Position numbers and translations under genes: made by a program
Notes under the pieces: model-generated
The model's database searches: none
Seen by the model: only the letters and a program-made list of their open reading frames with translations
What the model was told of the DNA's origin: nothing
Source of the DNA: Cohnella abietis
Lineage (GTDB): Bacteria > Bacillota > Bacilli > Paenibacillales > Paenibacillaceae
NCBI RefSeq assembly: GCF_004295585.1
Contig: NZ_AP019400.1
Coordinates: 5,921,501 to 5,985,500 of the forward strand
Length of the DNA stretch: 64,000 nt
Direction of reading: 5' to 3'
In this document: positions 9,357 to 19,020 of the stretch, piece after piece
Numbering within the stretch: the stretch's first letter is position 1
Layout of the letters: every line of letters starts with the position of its first letter

Positions 9357-10172
9357 TTAATCCTTCACAGCGCCTGATGTAATGCCGCTTGTAATGTATT
9401 TTCGCGCGAACAGGAAGATGATGACGCCAGGCATGCCGAGCACGACGAGCGCCGCATTGAATTTACCATAGTCCGCCGGAGAGAATCCGAACAAGCCCTT
9501 CAGCGTATTGACCGCAACCGTCGCAGTTAGAACTGATTTATCGGTCAAGAACATGAGCGGTAACAGGAAATCCTGGAACGACCACATGATTGAAAGTACT
9601 CCAAGATTGATAAGTGCTGGAGTCGACAAAGGCAAATAAATACGGTTAAACATCTGCAGCTTCGTGGCTCCGTCGATTGAAGCTGATTCCATCAGCTCAG
9701 GCGGCAAATTATCGTAATAGTTGCGCATCATGAGAACAGCGAACGGTAGCGTGAGCACCGCCTCCGACAGTATGACCGACCAGAGCGTATTGTATAGGCC
9801 GACATTTTTGAGAATGTAATAGAACGGAATCAGGATGACTACTCCAGGCACCGCCAAACAGAGAAGAACGGTGGCGTACAGAGCTTCCTTGGCGAAAAAC
9901 CGCAGCTTGGAAAAAGCAAATGCCGCTAGTGATCCAACTGCCAGCAAGATAACCGTGGACCCGAGCGCGATGAACGCCGAATTCCGAAATGTTCCGAGTA
10001 AGGATATGCCATTCAGGTCCCCCATGAACAAGTCGACGTAATTCTTAAATCCGTTAACTTTGAGTGAATTGCGAATGGCTGTGTAGAATGGGAACAGCCA
10101 CACAAGAGCGAAAGCGTATAGAAATACGGTGATGATTCTCTTCTGCCTACGGGTGACGAGGCTGATATTCAT
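9357..10172 (-). CDS. Carbohydrate ABC transporter permease, MalG type
   Basis: A 271-residue inner-membrane protein with six predicted membrane segments. The cytoplasmic EAA loop reads ESASIDGATKLQMFNRIYLP, the coupling site for the ATPase. It ends in the usual SGITSGAVKD-type tail of CUT1 MalG-like subunits. The start overlaps the stop of the upstream permease gene by four bases (ATGA), which indicates coupled translation. It forms the channel for an oligosaccharide together with that permease. No ATPase gene is nearby, so a shared MsmX-type ATPase is likely. Confidence 0.9.
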   Translation of the reverse strand: MNISLVTRRQKRIITVFLYAFALVWLFPFYTAIRNSLKVNGFKNYVDLFMGDLNGISLLGTFRNSAFIALGSTVILLAVGSLAAFAFSKLRFFAKEALYATVLLCLAVPGVVILIPFYYILKNVGLYNTLWSVILSEAVLTLPFAVLMMRNYYDNLPPELMESASIDGATKLQMFNRIYLPLSTPALINLGVLSIMWSFQDFLLPLMFLTDKSVLTATVAVNTLKGLFGFSPADYGKFNAALVVLGMPGVIIFLFARKYITSGITSGAVKD

Positions 10173-11062
10173 CCTCTCCCCCCCTTTCGTGCTTTAGTGC
10201 GGAAAGCAAGCATTTGCACGACCGAAATGCTCAAAGCGATTAGAAGAACGATCGCGGACGCCGCGCATACGAAGCCAATGTTCGCCCCCGCAGATCGAAC
10301 GAAAGAATAAATATATACGCTGGTGTTCTCTGTCGCACCTGCCGGTCCGCCCTGCGTGAGCAGGAATATACGTTCGAACTCGCGAAAGCTACCCAGCAGC
10401 GTGGACAGGATAATCGTCTTGTGCGCGTTCTTAAGCAGTGGGAATAAAATGTTCCACATCATCCTACCTAGTCCTGCCCCGTCTATGACAGCCGCTTCCA
10501 GAATACCGGAATTGATCGTTGTCATATCCGCATTGTAGTACATCATCGGCAGACCGATCAGAAACACCGAGATCGAGATGACTGATAAATAGGCCATTTC
10601 AGGATTGCTCAGCCATCTCTGCGCCAGAAAATCAAGACCGATGCCATGGAGCAGCTGGTTCAGTGTACCGAAGCGGTATTCTAGCATGATGGAGAAAACC
10701 ATTGCGATCAGAGCAAGCGGCATGAACGATGGAATGAAAAATAGCGCCCCTAGAAATTTTGAGCCTCTGATTCCAATGCTCAGTACGACAGAAACCAGAC
10801 ACCCTACCGACACACCAATGACGATAGCTGCGGCCGAGAACACTAGATTGTTGACGATGGAATAGAGAAATCTGCTATCTTCTATGACCATGCGATAATT
10901 TTCCCAGCCGACAAATTCCGCGTCTCGGAACGATAACGTTTCTTTAAAGAAACTCGTTTGAATGATGAAATAAAAGCCGTAAAACAAGAAAATTGCGAAC
11001 AAGACAAGCAGCGGAGTGACAAACAAATACCCGGTAGCATGTTCCCTAGCCTTGATCTTCAT
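10169..11062 (-). CDS. Carbohydrate ABC transporter permease, MalF type
   Basis: About 297 residues with six membrane segments. The EAA loop reads EAAVIDGAGLGRMMWNILFP. I choose ATG 11062 because the product then begins MKIKAREHATGYLFVTP, the normal N-terminus of the family, with GGGGAG twelve bases upstream. The frame stays open to 11131, but that extension lacks a family match. It works with the MalG-type partner downstream and the solute-binding protein upstream. Confidence 0.9.
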   Translation of the reverse strand: MKIKAREHATGYLFVTPLLVLFAIFLFYGFYFIIQTSFFKETLSFRDAEFVGWENYRMVIEDSRFLYSIVNNLVFSAAAIVIGVSVGCLVSVVLSIGIRGSKFLGALFFIPSFMPLALIAMVFSIMLEYRFGTLNQLLHGIGLDFLAQRWLSNPEMAYLSVISISVFLIGLPMMYYNADMTTINSGILEAAVIDGAGLGRMMWNILFPLLKNAHKTIILSTLLGSFREFERIFLLTQGGPAGATENTSVYIYSFVRSAGANIGFVCAASAIVLLIALSISVVQMLAFRTKARKGGRG

Positions 11063-11151
11063 ACAGCGTGCACACTCCCCAACTACGGAATAGGACAGGA
11101 GCGATGGCCGATGCACATACGCTCCCGTCAATCCGTTATCCGATTATTCGT

Positions 11152-12528
11152 TTATTCGTTCGGATACTTACCCGTCTCGAATTCCTTCTGGATCGCTTTC
11201 GCCGTCACTTCCGGCGTCTGCTTGTTAATAAGCATCTTCTGTAGCTGTTGTCCCACAACGTCAGAGAACGGAGAGTTGTTGTTTCGATCTGCACTCGGGT
11301 GGTTCAGCAGGTCGGATAAAGTCTTATAGGATTCCTGTGCCGTTGGCGTCGTAAGAAGTGACGAATCGGGAACGAAACCCGTCTTATTGGTAGAGAATGC
11401 AAACGTAGAGGCGAGCATATCGTTACCTTCGCCGAAAATAAGATAGTCGATCAATTGCATTGCTTCTTTCGGATGCTTGGAATTCGCAGGAATGCCGAGT
11501 CCAAGATCGATGAACGAACGGATCGAAGATTTGCCATTCGGCTCTATGCTAGGTATTGGTAAGACGCCGACATCTTTAATGCTTACTTGATTTCCTACAC
11601 GGTAGCTGTCCAGTAGTAGATTTGCTTCCCATGTGCCTTGGATTAAGAACGCGGCTTGGCCGGAAGTGAACGCGTTACGGGAGGACGTATAGTCTAAGTC
11701 CATTACATCGTCTCTATTGATAATGCCGTCAGTAAATAGCTTCTGGAAGCCTGCTACCGCTTGAATATATTCAGGACCGTCCAGCTTCTTGCCGTTGTAT
11801 CGCCATTGATTGTACAAGTCGGACTGTTGTCCAGCGATTGTCCAAGCCACTTCGTCCAAAATCCAGGCGTCTTTGCCGCCGACAGCGACGGACAGCTTAT
11901 TGCTCTTCGTATCGCGGAGCTTGTCGGATATCGCTTTCAATTGCTCATATGTCTTAGGCGCTGGCAGGTTGAGCTCATCCAAAATATCTTTGTTGTAGTA
12001 CATAATCATCGAACCAATGGATGCCATCGGCAGGAACTTCAAGCCGTCAGATTGGACCTTCGCCTGCGAAACGCTGTTCTCGCTAATGACCGACTGCCAG
12101 TCTGGACGTATCTGAGAGATCAGGTCTTCCAGTGGGAGAAGATCGGCTTGAATTTGCTTTGGCATCGCTCCGGTTTGGACACCGACGACATCCAAATTTT
12201 CGCCAGTACTGAGCGCCAACGGCATTTTCATTTGGAAATCTTTCGTTTCCATCACGGTAAGCTCAACCTTGATACCGGGATGACTGGCTTCGAATTTCTC
12301 GATGACTGCCTTATAGAGATCTGCTGACGGATGCCACGTCCAAAACTTCAAGGTAACAGGATCGGCGCCGCTTGCCGGTGCGGATGCTGGCGCGCTCGAT
12401 TCGCCGGACGTAGCTGGCGTGGCAGAGCTTTGCACCTCGTTACCTTTCGAATTGCTGCAAGCAGAGGCGAGCATCGAGAACGCTAAAATCGTGCTTAGCA
12501 GAGCTAATGGTTTGCGAAGCTTTTGCAT
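11152..12528 (-). CDS. Extracellular sugar-binding lipoprotein of ABC importer
   Basis: A 458-residue solute-binding protein. Its lipoprotein signal has the lipobox LASAC at about residues 20-24, followed by a Ser/Ala/Pro-rich linker of about 30 residues. The mature part begins VTLKFWTWHPSADLYKAVIE, typical of cluster 1 sugar-binding proteins that deliver oligosaccharides to MalF/MalG permeases. The start is supported by GGGGG nine bases upstream. It is the second of two binding-protein genes in the same unit. The gap of about 110 bases between them contains a GTAAGCGCTTC sequence near 12554-12567 that resembles, but does not match, a catabolite-response element. Confidence 0.9.
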   Translation of the reverse strand: MQKLRKPLALLSTILAFSMLASACSNSKGNEVQSSATPATSGESSAPASAPASGADPVTLKFWTWHPSADLYKAVIEKFEASHPGIKVELTVMETKDFQMKMPLALSTGENLDVVGVQTGAMPKQIQADLLPLEDLISQIRPDWQSVISENSVSQAKVQSDGLKFLPMASIGSMIMYYNKDILDELNLPAPKTYEQLKAISDKLRDTKSNKLSVAVGGKDAWILDEVAWTIAGQQSDLYNQWRYNGKKLDGPEYIQAVAGFQKLFTDGIINRDDVMDLDYTSSRNAFTSGQAAFLIQGTWEANLLLDSYRVGNQVSIKDVGVLPIPSIEPNGKSSIRSFIDLGLGIPANSKHPKEAMQLIDYLIFGEGNDMLASTFAFSTNKTGFVPDSSLLTTPTAQESYKTLSDLLNHPSADRNNNSPFSDVVGQQLQKMLINKQTPEVTAKAIQKEFETGKYPNE

Positions 12529-12641
12529 GGATAATTTCCCCCTATCGCGTATATGAAGCGCTTACGAGATAAGCCTAACATGCGTTCAAGGGGGGAGCCC
12601 ATGGTCATTGCACATGATTCGATATGGAAATTTCACATAGA

Positions 12642-13994
12642 TTAGTGGGGATGATGAAATTCGGGGATGCCTCGATCTAAGGCGACTTGCTTACGGAATT
12701 CGTCCATCTTCAAGATGGCTTCACGGGTCGTAATGGCACCAGTCATCGCTTGCTGAACCCATTTGCCCATTTCGTATTGGCTGTAGCCAACGATGAACGG
12801 AGTGACGGACGGATAGGTAAGCTCGTCGATAAACTTTTTATTTTCCAAGTATTGCGGAGTTGGCTTATTCGTTGTCACACTTTTAAAATAGGTTCCGGTA
12901 TTCATGCCTCGATAGATTTCGTTCAATACGTCGGGCTGCGCCAGATAACGGATAAAATCGATCGCTTCCTTCACATGCTTGCCGTTCTTGTTTACCAGCA
13001 TCATTGCCGCGTTCGGTCCTTCGTACAGCTTGGCCTCACTGCCTCCGACGAATAGCGGCATGAGCCCGAAATCACTCGCCGTGCCCGGATACTTCGCCTC
13101 CAAATCCGAATACAGATACACGTCCCACGACATGACCATTGCATACTCGCCGCTGTGTAAAGCGTCAACTAAGCCATCCCAATTGTTATTAACTGAGTCG
13201 TTGCCAAAGTAACCTCGCGTATACATCGTTCGATACCAATCGACGACGTCCTGCACCGCAGGTACATCCGCCAGGTTAAGCTTATTCGTGTTCAGCGCAT
13301 TGACAAATCCCGGTGTTCGCTCGGCGACATAGTCAAAGCCGAATTGGGGTAGAAGCGGCCATATATCCTTGCTCGCCAAATACATAGGCGCGATACCGGC
13401 TTGTTTGAGCTTCTCGCATACCGCGAAAAACTCCTCTTGAGATTCCGGAACGTGCAAGCCAAGCTTCTCGAATATTCGCTTGTTGTACAATGTGCCGCTA
13501 GTGGATGCCTCCCACAGAGGCAAACCATACAGCTTACCGTCTTTCATCAGCCGCGGGCGCACCTCATCGGTCAAGTCCGACTCCCATGCTTCCCCACTCA
13601 TATCGACGAAGTTGCGCGCCGGACGCAAATCACTAAGCGCAGTGCCTCCAAAATGCAAGACGATGTCCGTAATTTCACCTATGGCGACCCGTCTGCTAAT
13701 CAATGTGTCTACCGTATCAATCGGTAACGCCTGTAATTCGATCCGGTTCCCTGAATCGTTCTCGTACATCTCAATGGCCTTCGTCAAAATCGGTCTGACC
13801 GTCCAATCCTGATTAGCCATCAGCGTAAGCGTAACTGGCTGAGCATTGTCCAGCTTATCGCCAGCAAATCTCGTTGCGTCTTCGTTCTCATTGCACCCGA
13901 AGAGGGAGACCATAGCGGTAATAAGGAACGCTCCGACGCATGCCCGCAACGGCATTCTTTTCTTAATCCCTTTATGTCGAACCGCTTGCCGCAT
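12642..13994 (-). CDS. Second sugar-binding lipoprotein, adjacent to two-component system
   Basis: A 450-residue solute-binding protein with a lipobox (VSLFGC) at about residues 29-34 after a basic N-terminus. The mature part begins with VTLTLMANQDWTVRPILTKA and keeps family motifs such as GKLYGLPLWEASTSGTLYNK. Its start overlaps the end of the response-regulator gene by 23 bases; an internal ATG at 13952 is an alternative. The locus therefore encodes two binding proteins for one permease pair. One could deliver ligand to the transporter and the other could present it to the sensor kinase, but that split is inference. Confidence 0.85.
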   Translation of the reverse strand: MRQAVRHKGIKKRMPLRACVGAFLITAMVSLFGCNENEDATRFAGDKLDNAQPVTLTLMANQDWTVRPILTKAIEMYENDSGNRIELQALPIDTVDTLISRRVAIGEITDIVLHFGGTALSDLRPARNFVDMSGEAWESDLTDEVRPRLMKDGKLYGLPLWEASTSGTLYNKRIFEKLGLHVPESQEEFFAVCEKLKQAGIAPMYLASKDIWPLLPQFGFDYVAERTPGFVNALNTNKLNLADVPAVQDVVDWYRTMYTRGYFGNDSVNNNWDGLVDALHSGEYAMVMSWDVYLYSDLEAKYPGTASDFGLMPLFVGGSEAKLYEGPNAAMMLVNKNGKHVKEAIDFIRYLAQPDVLNEIYRGMNTGTYFKSVTTNKPTPQYLENKKFIDELTYPSVTPFIVGYSQYEMGKWVQQAMTGAITTREAILKMDEFRKQVALDRGIPEFHHPH

Positions 13995-15543
13995 CCCGTT
14001 CCCGCCTCTCCTTGTACTCCTTCGGACTAAGCCCTGTCGCGTTCTTGAACACCTTGCTGAAGTAGAGACTGTCCTCGAATCCGACCTGTTCGGCGATTTG
14101 ACGAAACGACAACTCTCTCCTATCGTTCAAGAGCGAGATCGCCTTGTCGATACGAAGCTTTGCCAAATACTTGCCGGGAGGGACGCCAACGACCTCGCTG
14201 AACACGTTAGAAATATACGTCTTGTTATAGCCGAATACTTGCTGCAGCTGATCGCTTCCGATCGGCTCCATATAGTGCTCGTCCAAGTACCTCCGCACGT
14301 TGTCTATCAAATCCTTGGCGGAACGGTCCGGACGGCTTCTCAACAAACGATCGTATTCTTCCTTCATAAATCCGCAAAATTGCTCCGTTACTTCGTCCAG
14401 CGTCCTACAGCCAGATACCAATTCGTTCGCATTGAATGCCATTGCATTCCCCTCGAGTTCTGTCGACCTCTGAGCGCGGAACAACCGGACGATCACCTGT
14501 AATAGGCTCTCGCACGCTTGCTGGCCGTAACCCTCTCTGCGCCATTCCTCTTTCCAGCTAAGCATCGATTTCTCAAAGGAACGGTAATCTCCCGACTTAG
14601 CGAGTGTACGGCAAGCCTGCTCCAGCTCCGCCGTCAATACGAAGTCATAGCTGCCGGAATCGCCATGAAACCATACCCGGCATTGTCCGATTCCCGTATT
14701 GCGGGCCAACCCTTCCCTAAGCGCTCGCAACGAAGAGGCCAAGCTATTAGGGAATACAGGCTCAGAAACGGCCAGACATATTTGCCAATTCGCCATCCCT
14801 TCGCTCCGTCTCCATTCGGCCAGCATTTCTTCAGCCGTATTACAGCTCCATGAATCCGTCACGGGATTTACCAAACCCCTGACTACGATTTTCTCATTGG
14901 ACGTCAGACCATTTATCCACCACGCAGGTGAACGAATAGGACTCTCACGCGCGAAGAACGCCGACCTCAAGAGGTTGTCCTCCTCTGACCGCCAACCGCC
15001 CGAAGCCGGCGACAGATCCTCCCATTCGTCTTTTCGGTGCGCGCCTTTCCGAATAAGAAGTATCTGGTAGGCAGGATAACCTGGATTTACAGGCTCGGCA
15101 CCCGAATCGTCTGAAAGTCGTAAAGCTTGCCTAAGAAAAGCCCGTTCAGTTACCTCTTTGCGCTTACGGAGCAAAGTGGAAGCCTTTGTTAGCGACTGCT
15201 CCAGTAGCTCTTCTTTTAAAGGCTTGAGCAAATAATCGAAAGCACGGGACTGCAGTGCTTCCCTCGCATAATTAAAATCGCTATAGCCGGTCAGAACGAT
15301 ACAAGGAATGTCATAGCCTCGAAATTCTAATTCCTTCATGAATTGTAAGCCATCCATGACGGGCATTCGGATATCAGTCACAATCAAATCCGGCTTCTCT
15401 TCGCTTTCTTCAAGCATTGTTAAAGCCTTTCGTCCATTATAAGCCGTTTGCGACACAACGAAGCCTTGTGTGGACGATTCAATCATCTCCTTCACCATAC
15501 GAAGGATCGGCGGCTCGTCTTCGATCAGCATAACTCTGTTCAT
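13972..15543 (-). CDS. YesN-type response regulator with AraC DNA-binding domain
   Basis: A 523-residue cytoplasmic regulator. The receiver domain spans residues 1-120 with acidic pocket EDE at 8-10, phosphorylation site Asp57 (TDIRMPVMDG) and the conserved lysine in LLKPLKEE. A long linker of about 280 residues follows. The C-terminal 100 residues hold two AraC-type helix-turn-helix units, the second ending FEDSLYFSKVFKNATGLSPK. Family knowledge says it is phosphorylated by the adjacent histidine kinase and activates the sugar genes downstream. It starts three bases after the kinase stop codon. Confidence 0.92.
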   Translation of the reverse strand: MNRVMLIEDEPPILRMVKEMIESSTQGFVVSQTAYNGRKALTMLEESEEKPDLIVTDIRMPVMDGLQFMKELEFRGYDIPCIVLTGYSDFNYAREALQSRAFDYLLKPLKEELLEQSLTKASTLLRKRKEVTERAFLRQALRLSDDSGAEPVNPGYPAYQILLIRKGAHRKDEWEDLSPASGGWRSEEDNLLRSAFFARESPIRSPAWWINGLTSNEKIVVRGLVNPVTDSWSCNTAEEMLAEWRRSEGMANWQICLAVSEPVFPNSLASSLRALREGLARNTGIGQCRVWFHGDSGSYDFVLTAELEQACRTLAKSGDYRSFEKSMLSWKEEWRREGYGQQACESLLQVIVRLFRAQRSTELEGNAMAFNANELVSGCRTLDEVTEQFCGFMKEEYDRLLRSRPDRSAKDLIDNVRRYLDEHYMEPIGSDQLQQVFGYNKTYISNVFSEVVGVPPGKYLAKLRIDKAISLLNDRRELSFRQIAEQVGFEDSLYFSKVFKNATGLSPKEYKERRERDAASGST

Positions 15544-15546
15544 CTC

Positions 15547-17397
15547 TTAGCGCCTCCCAGTGATCGTGAATACCGCTCCCCCGTCGGATGCGTTGTCAGC
15601 CCGGAACTCGACGTCTTCCCCGTAGAACAGAAAAAGTCGCGCAACCACGTTGGTCAGGCCTATCCCGTTCCCTTGCCGGATCGGCATTGAACCGTCCTCT
15701 CCACCCTCCACAATTAATCTCTCTGTCTCCGCTCCAGGATTGGACCTCAATTCGCTGATTTGAAGATTAATTTTGTTCAACATCTCTGTCGAAAAACCAA
15801 TGCCATTGTCCGCGATTGTTATTGTCCATCGTCCTTCGCTAACAGTTCCTCTTATGGAAAGCTTCCACGGCGGATCCACTCCCGCGAAGCCGTGATTGAA
15901 CGCGTTTTCCACGAGCGGCTGCAACGACAATCGAGGAATCGGAACAGGAAAGATGTCGGGAACGATCTCCGTATCGATCTCCAAGAAATCCTCGTACTTG
16001 CTCTTCATCAACGTCAGGTATTGCCCCACGTGCTCGATTTCGGCTCCGATGGTGGAATCTTTGCGATCGAATTTCATCGTATATCGGAGCATGTCCGACA
16101 ACGCAATGCACATTTCCGTCACCTTCGGATTGCCTGAGCTTTTTCCATATGCCGCAATTACCGTCAACGTGTTATGCAAGAAATGGGGATTGACCTGAGC
16201 CTGCAGTGCATTCATCTGAGCGACCATCGCGCGTTCGTTGGATTTCTCCGCTTGTCGCATAGAAATTTTCAATTCATCGAGAAGCCCTTGGAAAGCGACG
16301 CCCAATAACGTGATCTCGTTGCGGGTTCTTAGCCTAGCGGGCAGCAGCTCCAGCTTTGCTAGGTCGACGTTCGCTAGCGAGTCCTTCAGTCTCCTCAGCG
16401 GTCTCGTCACGCGATTCGTATACAGGTAGAGTAGGAAAAGAAGCACGATAAGCACCGCGAGAAAAATCGTGATCGAGCTTATTCGCAAATACTCAATAGG
16501 GCGGCGGAAAGCGGATAAATCTTCAACGAGCAAAATGTTCCAATCCGTAGAGGTCAATTTTGAATAGAACACCATCTGACGGGTTCCTGACAGCCTCGAT
16601 TCGAAATGTCCGAACTCACCGTTGAACTGCATCGCCAAACGTGTATCTTCGTCGAGCTTCCGCTCCTGCACTGGAGACAAGCTGCTGAACAACACGCTGC
16701 GGTCAGAGCCCATAATGAGCACGTTGCCGAACGATAAATTATTTCTAAAGAAAAAGATGTTCTCCAATTCTTTGACCGCGTAGCTAATTTCCACGTATCC
16801 ATAAACGTTATAATTGTCCCGGAGCGGCCGGACGACGGAAACGACCAAGTCCCCGGATACCGACCAAGGGTCCGGATGAGGCGCCAAATACCGCTTGTAC
16901 TCCTCCATGCCTAAATAATCCCTGAATGTAGGCTTCAAGCGTATCTGCGATTTGTCGACTTTGATATTATTCATTTTGTTACTAAGATCCAAGTAATCAC
17001 CGAAACGACTAACGAGACTGATCCTTCCCTTAAGCGGCTGCAGTGACATAAAGGAGAGCAAAGTGTTCCTGACGTCTGCACTGACAGCTGGATTCTCGAT
17101 AAAATAGTTCCGATCAGAGTCGAACGAGATGCCTTTCAGCACGCCCATGATCGAATCGGATGCGTTGACAGAGATCGAAAGCTTATCCATCTCCTTAAGC
17201 ATTTCATCGACTTGCTCCTGCAGCTTGATCGTTGTCTGCTGTTTGTTCTGGGCAATATCGTTCATAATCAACGATTCGTTACGATAATAATTAATGACGT
17301 TGACGATCGTGAGCACCGCAAATAGGAACGCAGCAAGCGCAAGGAAAATCTTCGTCTGGTAGCTAAAAGATCCGAACATGCCGTTCACCCCGCGCAC
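15547..17397 (-). CDS. YesM-type sensor histidine kinase
   Basis: A 616-residue membrane kinase. Membrane segments lie at about residues 14-35 and 300-322 and enclose a large extracellular Cache-like sensor domain. A HAMP domain (NRVTRPLRRLKDSL) follows. The His_kinase domain has QAQVNPHFLHNTL with the phospho-accepting histidine near residue 404. The ATP-binding domain shows the N box PLVENAFNHGF and glycine boxes such as IADNGIGFS and GNGIGLTNV. It is the first gene of the first sugar locus and is followed three bases later by its response regulator. No clear sigma-A promoter could be fixed in 17398-17679, which holds no other gene. Confidence 0.92.
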   Translation of the reverse strand: MRGVNGMFGSFSYQTKIFLALAAFLFAVLTIVNVINYYRNESLIMNDIAQNKQQTTIKLQEQVDEMLKEMDKLSISVNASDSIMGVLKGISFDSDRNYFIENPAVSADVRNTLLSFMSLQPLKGRISLVSRFGDYLDLSNKMNNIKVDKSQIRLKPTFRDYLGMEEYKRYLAPHPDPWSVSGDLVVSVVRPLRDNYNVYGYVEISYAVKELENIFFFRNNLSFGNVLIMGSDRSVLFSSLSPVQERKLDEDTRLAMQFNGEFGHFESRLSGTRQMVFYSKLTSTDWNILLVEDLSAFRRPIEYLRISSITIFLAVLIVLLFLLYLYTNRVTRPLRRLKDSLANVDLAKLELLPARLRTRNEITLLGVAFQGLLDELKISMRQAEKSNERAMVAQMNALQAQVNPHFLHNTLTVIAAYGKSSGNPKVTEMCIALSDMLRYTMKFDRKDSTIGAEIEHVGQYLTLMKSKYEDFLEIDTEIVPDIFPVPIPRLSLQPLVENAFNHGFAGVDPPWKLSIRGTVSEGRWTITIADNGIGFSTEMLNKINLQISELRSNPGAETERLIVEGGEDGSMPIRQGNGIGLTNVVARLFLFYGEDVEFRADNASDGGAVFTITGRR

Positions 17398-17679
17398 AAT
17401 TCAGTAAGCGCATTCATTTCCTTAATTGTATCAGAGCAAGATCAGAACGAATATGAAAAATTACAGATGTGGATATGGAGGATTTACAGAACACAAGCCG
17501 GATATGGTCGGACTGTACATAATCTCAGTATTGTTCTCCCTATGAAGCACCCGGATATGTTTTTGTTTTAATGAGGGGATAGAGGAGAATTAAAAAAATA
17601 AACAAATTCCAATAGCTGGGGAATGATTGTATTGCTAAATATATCCCAACAGGCAAAGAGGAGTAGAAGCCTATAAGCT

Positions 17680-17862
17680 TTAATTTTCTGTTTTAACAAA
17701 GTAGGAAACTAATACAAATAACCCAGGTATAATCAGTAACACAAAAACTATAACTATTGTTACTTCATCAAGCGGCATAGAATTATAAGGGTTAGCAAAA
17801 CAAAAAATTAATGAAAGCACAATAGTAGCGACTGGAGGAAGAATGTTTAGTAAAAGCTTCAT
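17680..17862 (-). CDS. Small membrane protein, two transmembrane segments
   Basis: About 60 residues with two hydrophobic segments (NILPPVATIVLSLIFCFANP and VTIVIVFVLLIIPGLFVLVS) joined by a short polar loop. The function is unknown. ATG 17862 lies eight bases after GGAG; a GTG at 17871 would sit on the Shine-Dalgarno sequence. It stands alone between the sensor kinase gene and argC. Confidence 0.6.
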   Translation of the reverse strand: MKLLLNILPPVATIVLSLIFCFANPYNSMPLDEVTIVIVFVLLIIPGLFVLVSYFVKTEN

Positions 17863-18071
17863 AAAAACCACTCCATTCAGAGAATGTCGTTATTAACAAT
17901 GGGGAGTATTGTTGTCTATACTAATCTGCTTTGTTGTTCACCGTTTCACCGAAGGACGGACAGCATAAATCAATACTTGTATTGTGATGAATTGAAAGAT
18001 ATACTTACTGCAAATACAAATGCATAATTATACTTAAATTATAATATTTATTCATGAATAGGAGGGTGATT

Positions 18072-19019
18072 ATGAAATATAAAGTATTTGTTGACGGACA
18101 AGAAGGTACAACGGGCTTGAAAATCTTTGAGTATCTATCCAAACTATCAGACATAGAGATTCTCCGGATTGACTACGACAAAAGAAAAGACCCTGAAGAA
18201 CGAAGTAAATTTCTTAATGCAGCAGACGTTGTTTTTCTTTGTCTTCCCGATTCGGCTACCAAAGAGTCCGTTGCTCTTGTGAAAAATGAAAAAACTAAAA
18301 TCATTAATGCCAGCACTGTCTTTAGAACTGATAAAAATTGGGTATATGGTTTGCCTGAGCTAAAAAATCAAAGAGATTTAATACGTACTGCAAAGAGAGT
18401 TTCCGTCCCTGGTTGTCATGCTACCGGTTTTATTCTTACTATTAGACCCTTGATCGAGGCTGGTATTCTTCAGCATGATTATCCCGTTACATGTTATTCA
18501 TTGACTGGCTATTCCGGAGCTGGAAAAAGTGGCATTGAGGAATATGAAAATTCAGCATTAGTTACTGAAAAAAAGCTCAATTATCCAAGGCATTATTCGT
18601 TGCAGCTCAATCATAAGCACATCCCTGAAATGCTATTGTATTCAGGACTCCTTTACGAGCCATTATTTTCACCCATTATAGCTAATTATGCACAAGGACT
18701 AGCAATGTCAGTTCCCTTAATAAGCAGGTTAATGCCGAAAACCCCTTCCGCAAAAGATGTACATGAAGTACTATCCACTTATTTTGAAAAAGAGCGTTTC
18801 GTAAATGTGATGACGTACGATTCAGAAGCTTACCTCGATGAAGGGCACTTTATGATTTCTGAATGTAATAATACGAATCAACTAGACATATTTGTTTTTG
18901 GACAAAAAGACAGGATCAATATTATTTCAAGATACGATAATTTAGGTAAAGGGGCATCAGGCGCTGCTGTACAAAATATGAATCTCATGCTTGGATTCGA
19001 TGAAGGAAATACAGATTAG
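18072..19019 (+). CDS. argC: N-acetyl-gamma-glutamyl-phosphate reductase, type 2
   Basis: About 315 residues. The enzyme reduces N-acetylglutamyl phosphate to the semialdehyde in arginine synthesis. The N-terminus KYKVFVDGQEGTTGLKIFEY is characteristic of the shorter type 2 subfamily. The catalytic cysteine lies in VPGCHATG. ATG 18072 follows AGGAGGGTGAT; the ATG at 18054 upstream has no ribosome binding site. TATAAT lies at 18040-18045 and a perfect 12-bp palindrome TATTCATGAATA at 18049-18060, just upstream, could be an operator. No other arg gene is present, so this is an orphan copy, possibly additional to an arginine operon elsewhere. Confidence 0.9.
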   Translation: MKYKVFVDGQEGTTGLKIFEYLSKLSDIEILRIDYDKRKDPEERSKFLNAADVVFLCLPDSATKESVALVKNEKTKIINASTVFRTDKNWVYGLPELKNQRDLIRTAKRVSVPGCHATGFILTIRPLIEAGILQHDYPVTCYSLTGYSGAGKSGIEEYENSALVTEKKLNYPRHYSLQLNHKHIPEMLLYSGLLYEPLFSPIIANYAQGLAMSVPLISRLMPKTPSAKDVHEVLSTYFEKERFVNVMTYDSEAYLDEGHFMISECNNTNQLDIFVFGQKDRINIISRYDNLGKGASGAAVQNMNLMLGFDEGNTD

Positions 19020-19020
19020 T

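Noticed and set aside
11761..12327. 188-codon open frame on the plus strand inside the binding-protein gene
   Set aside because: Antisense shadow of a clear solute-binding protein gene; no ribosome binding site.
12554..12567. Possible catabolite-response element (GTAAGCGCTTC) between the two binding-protein genes
   Set aside because: The core is right but the outer bases and length do not fit the consensus; by my count about 10 of 14 positions agree.
18049..18060. Arginine repressor box upstream of argC
   Set aside because: TATTCATGAATA is a perfect palindrome but its half-sites are in the reverse order of the known ARG box, so I note it only as a possible operator.
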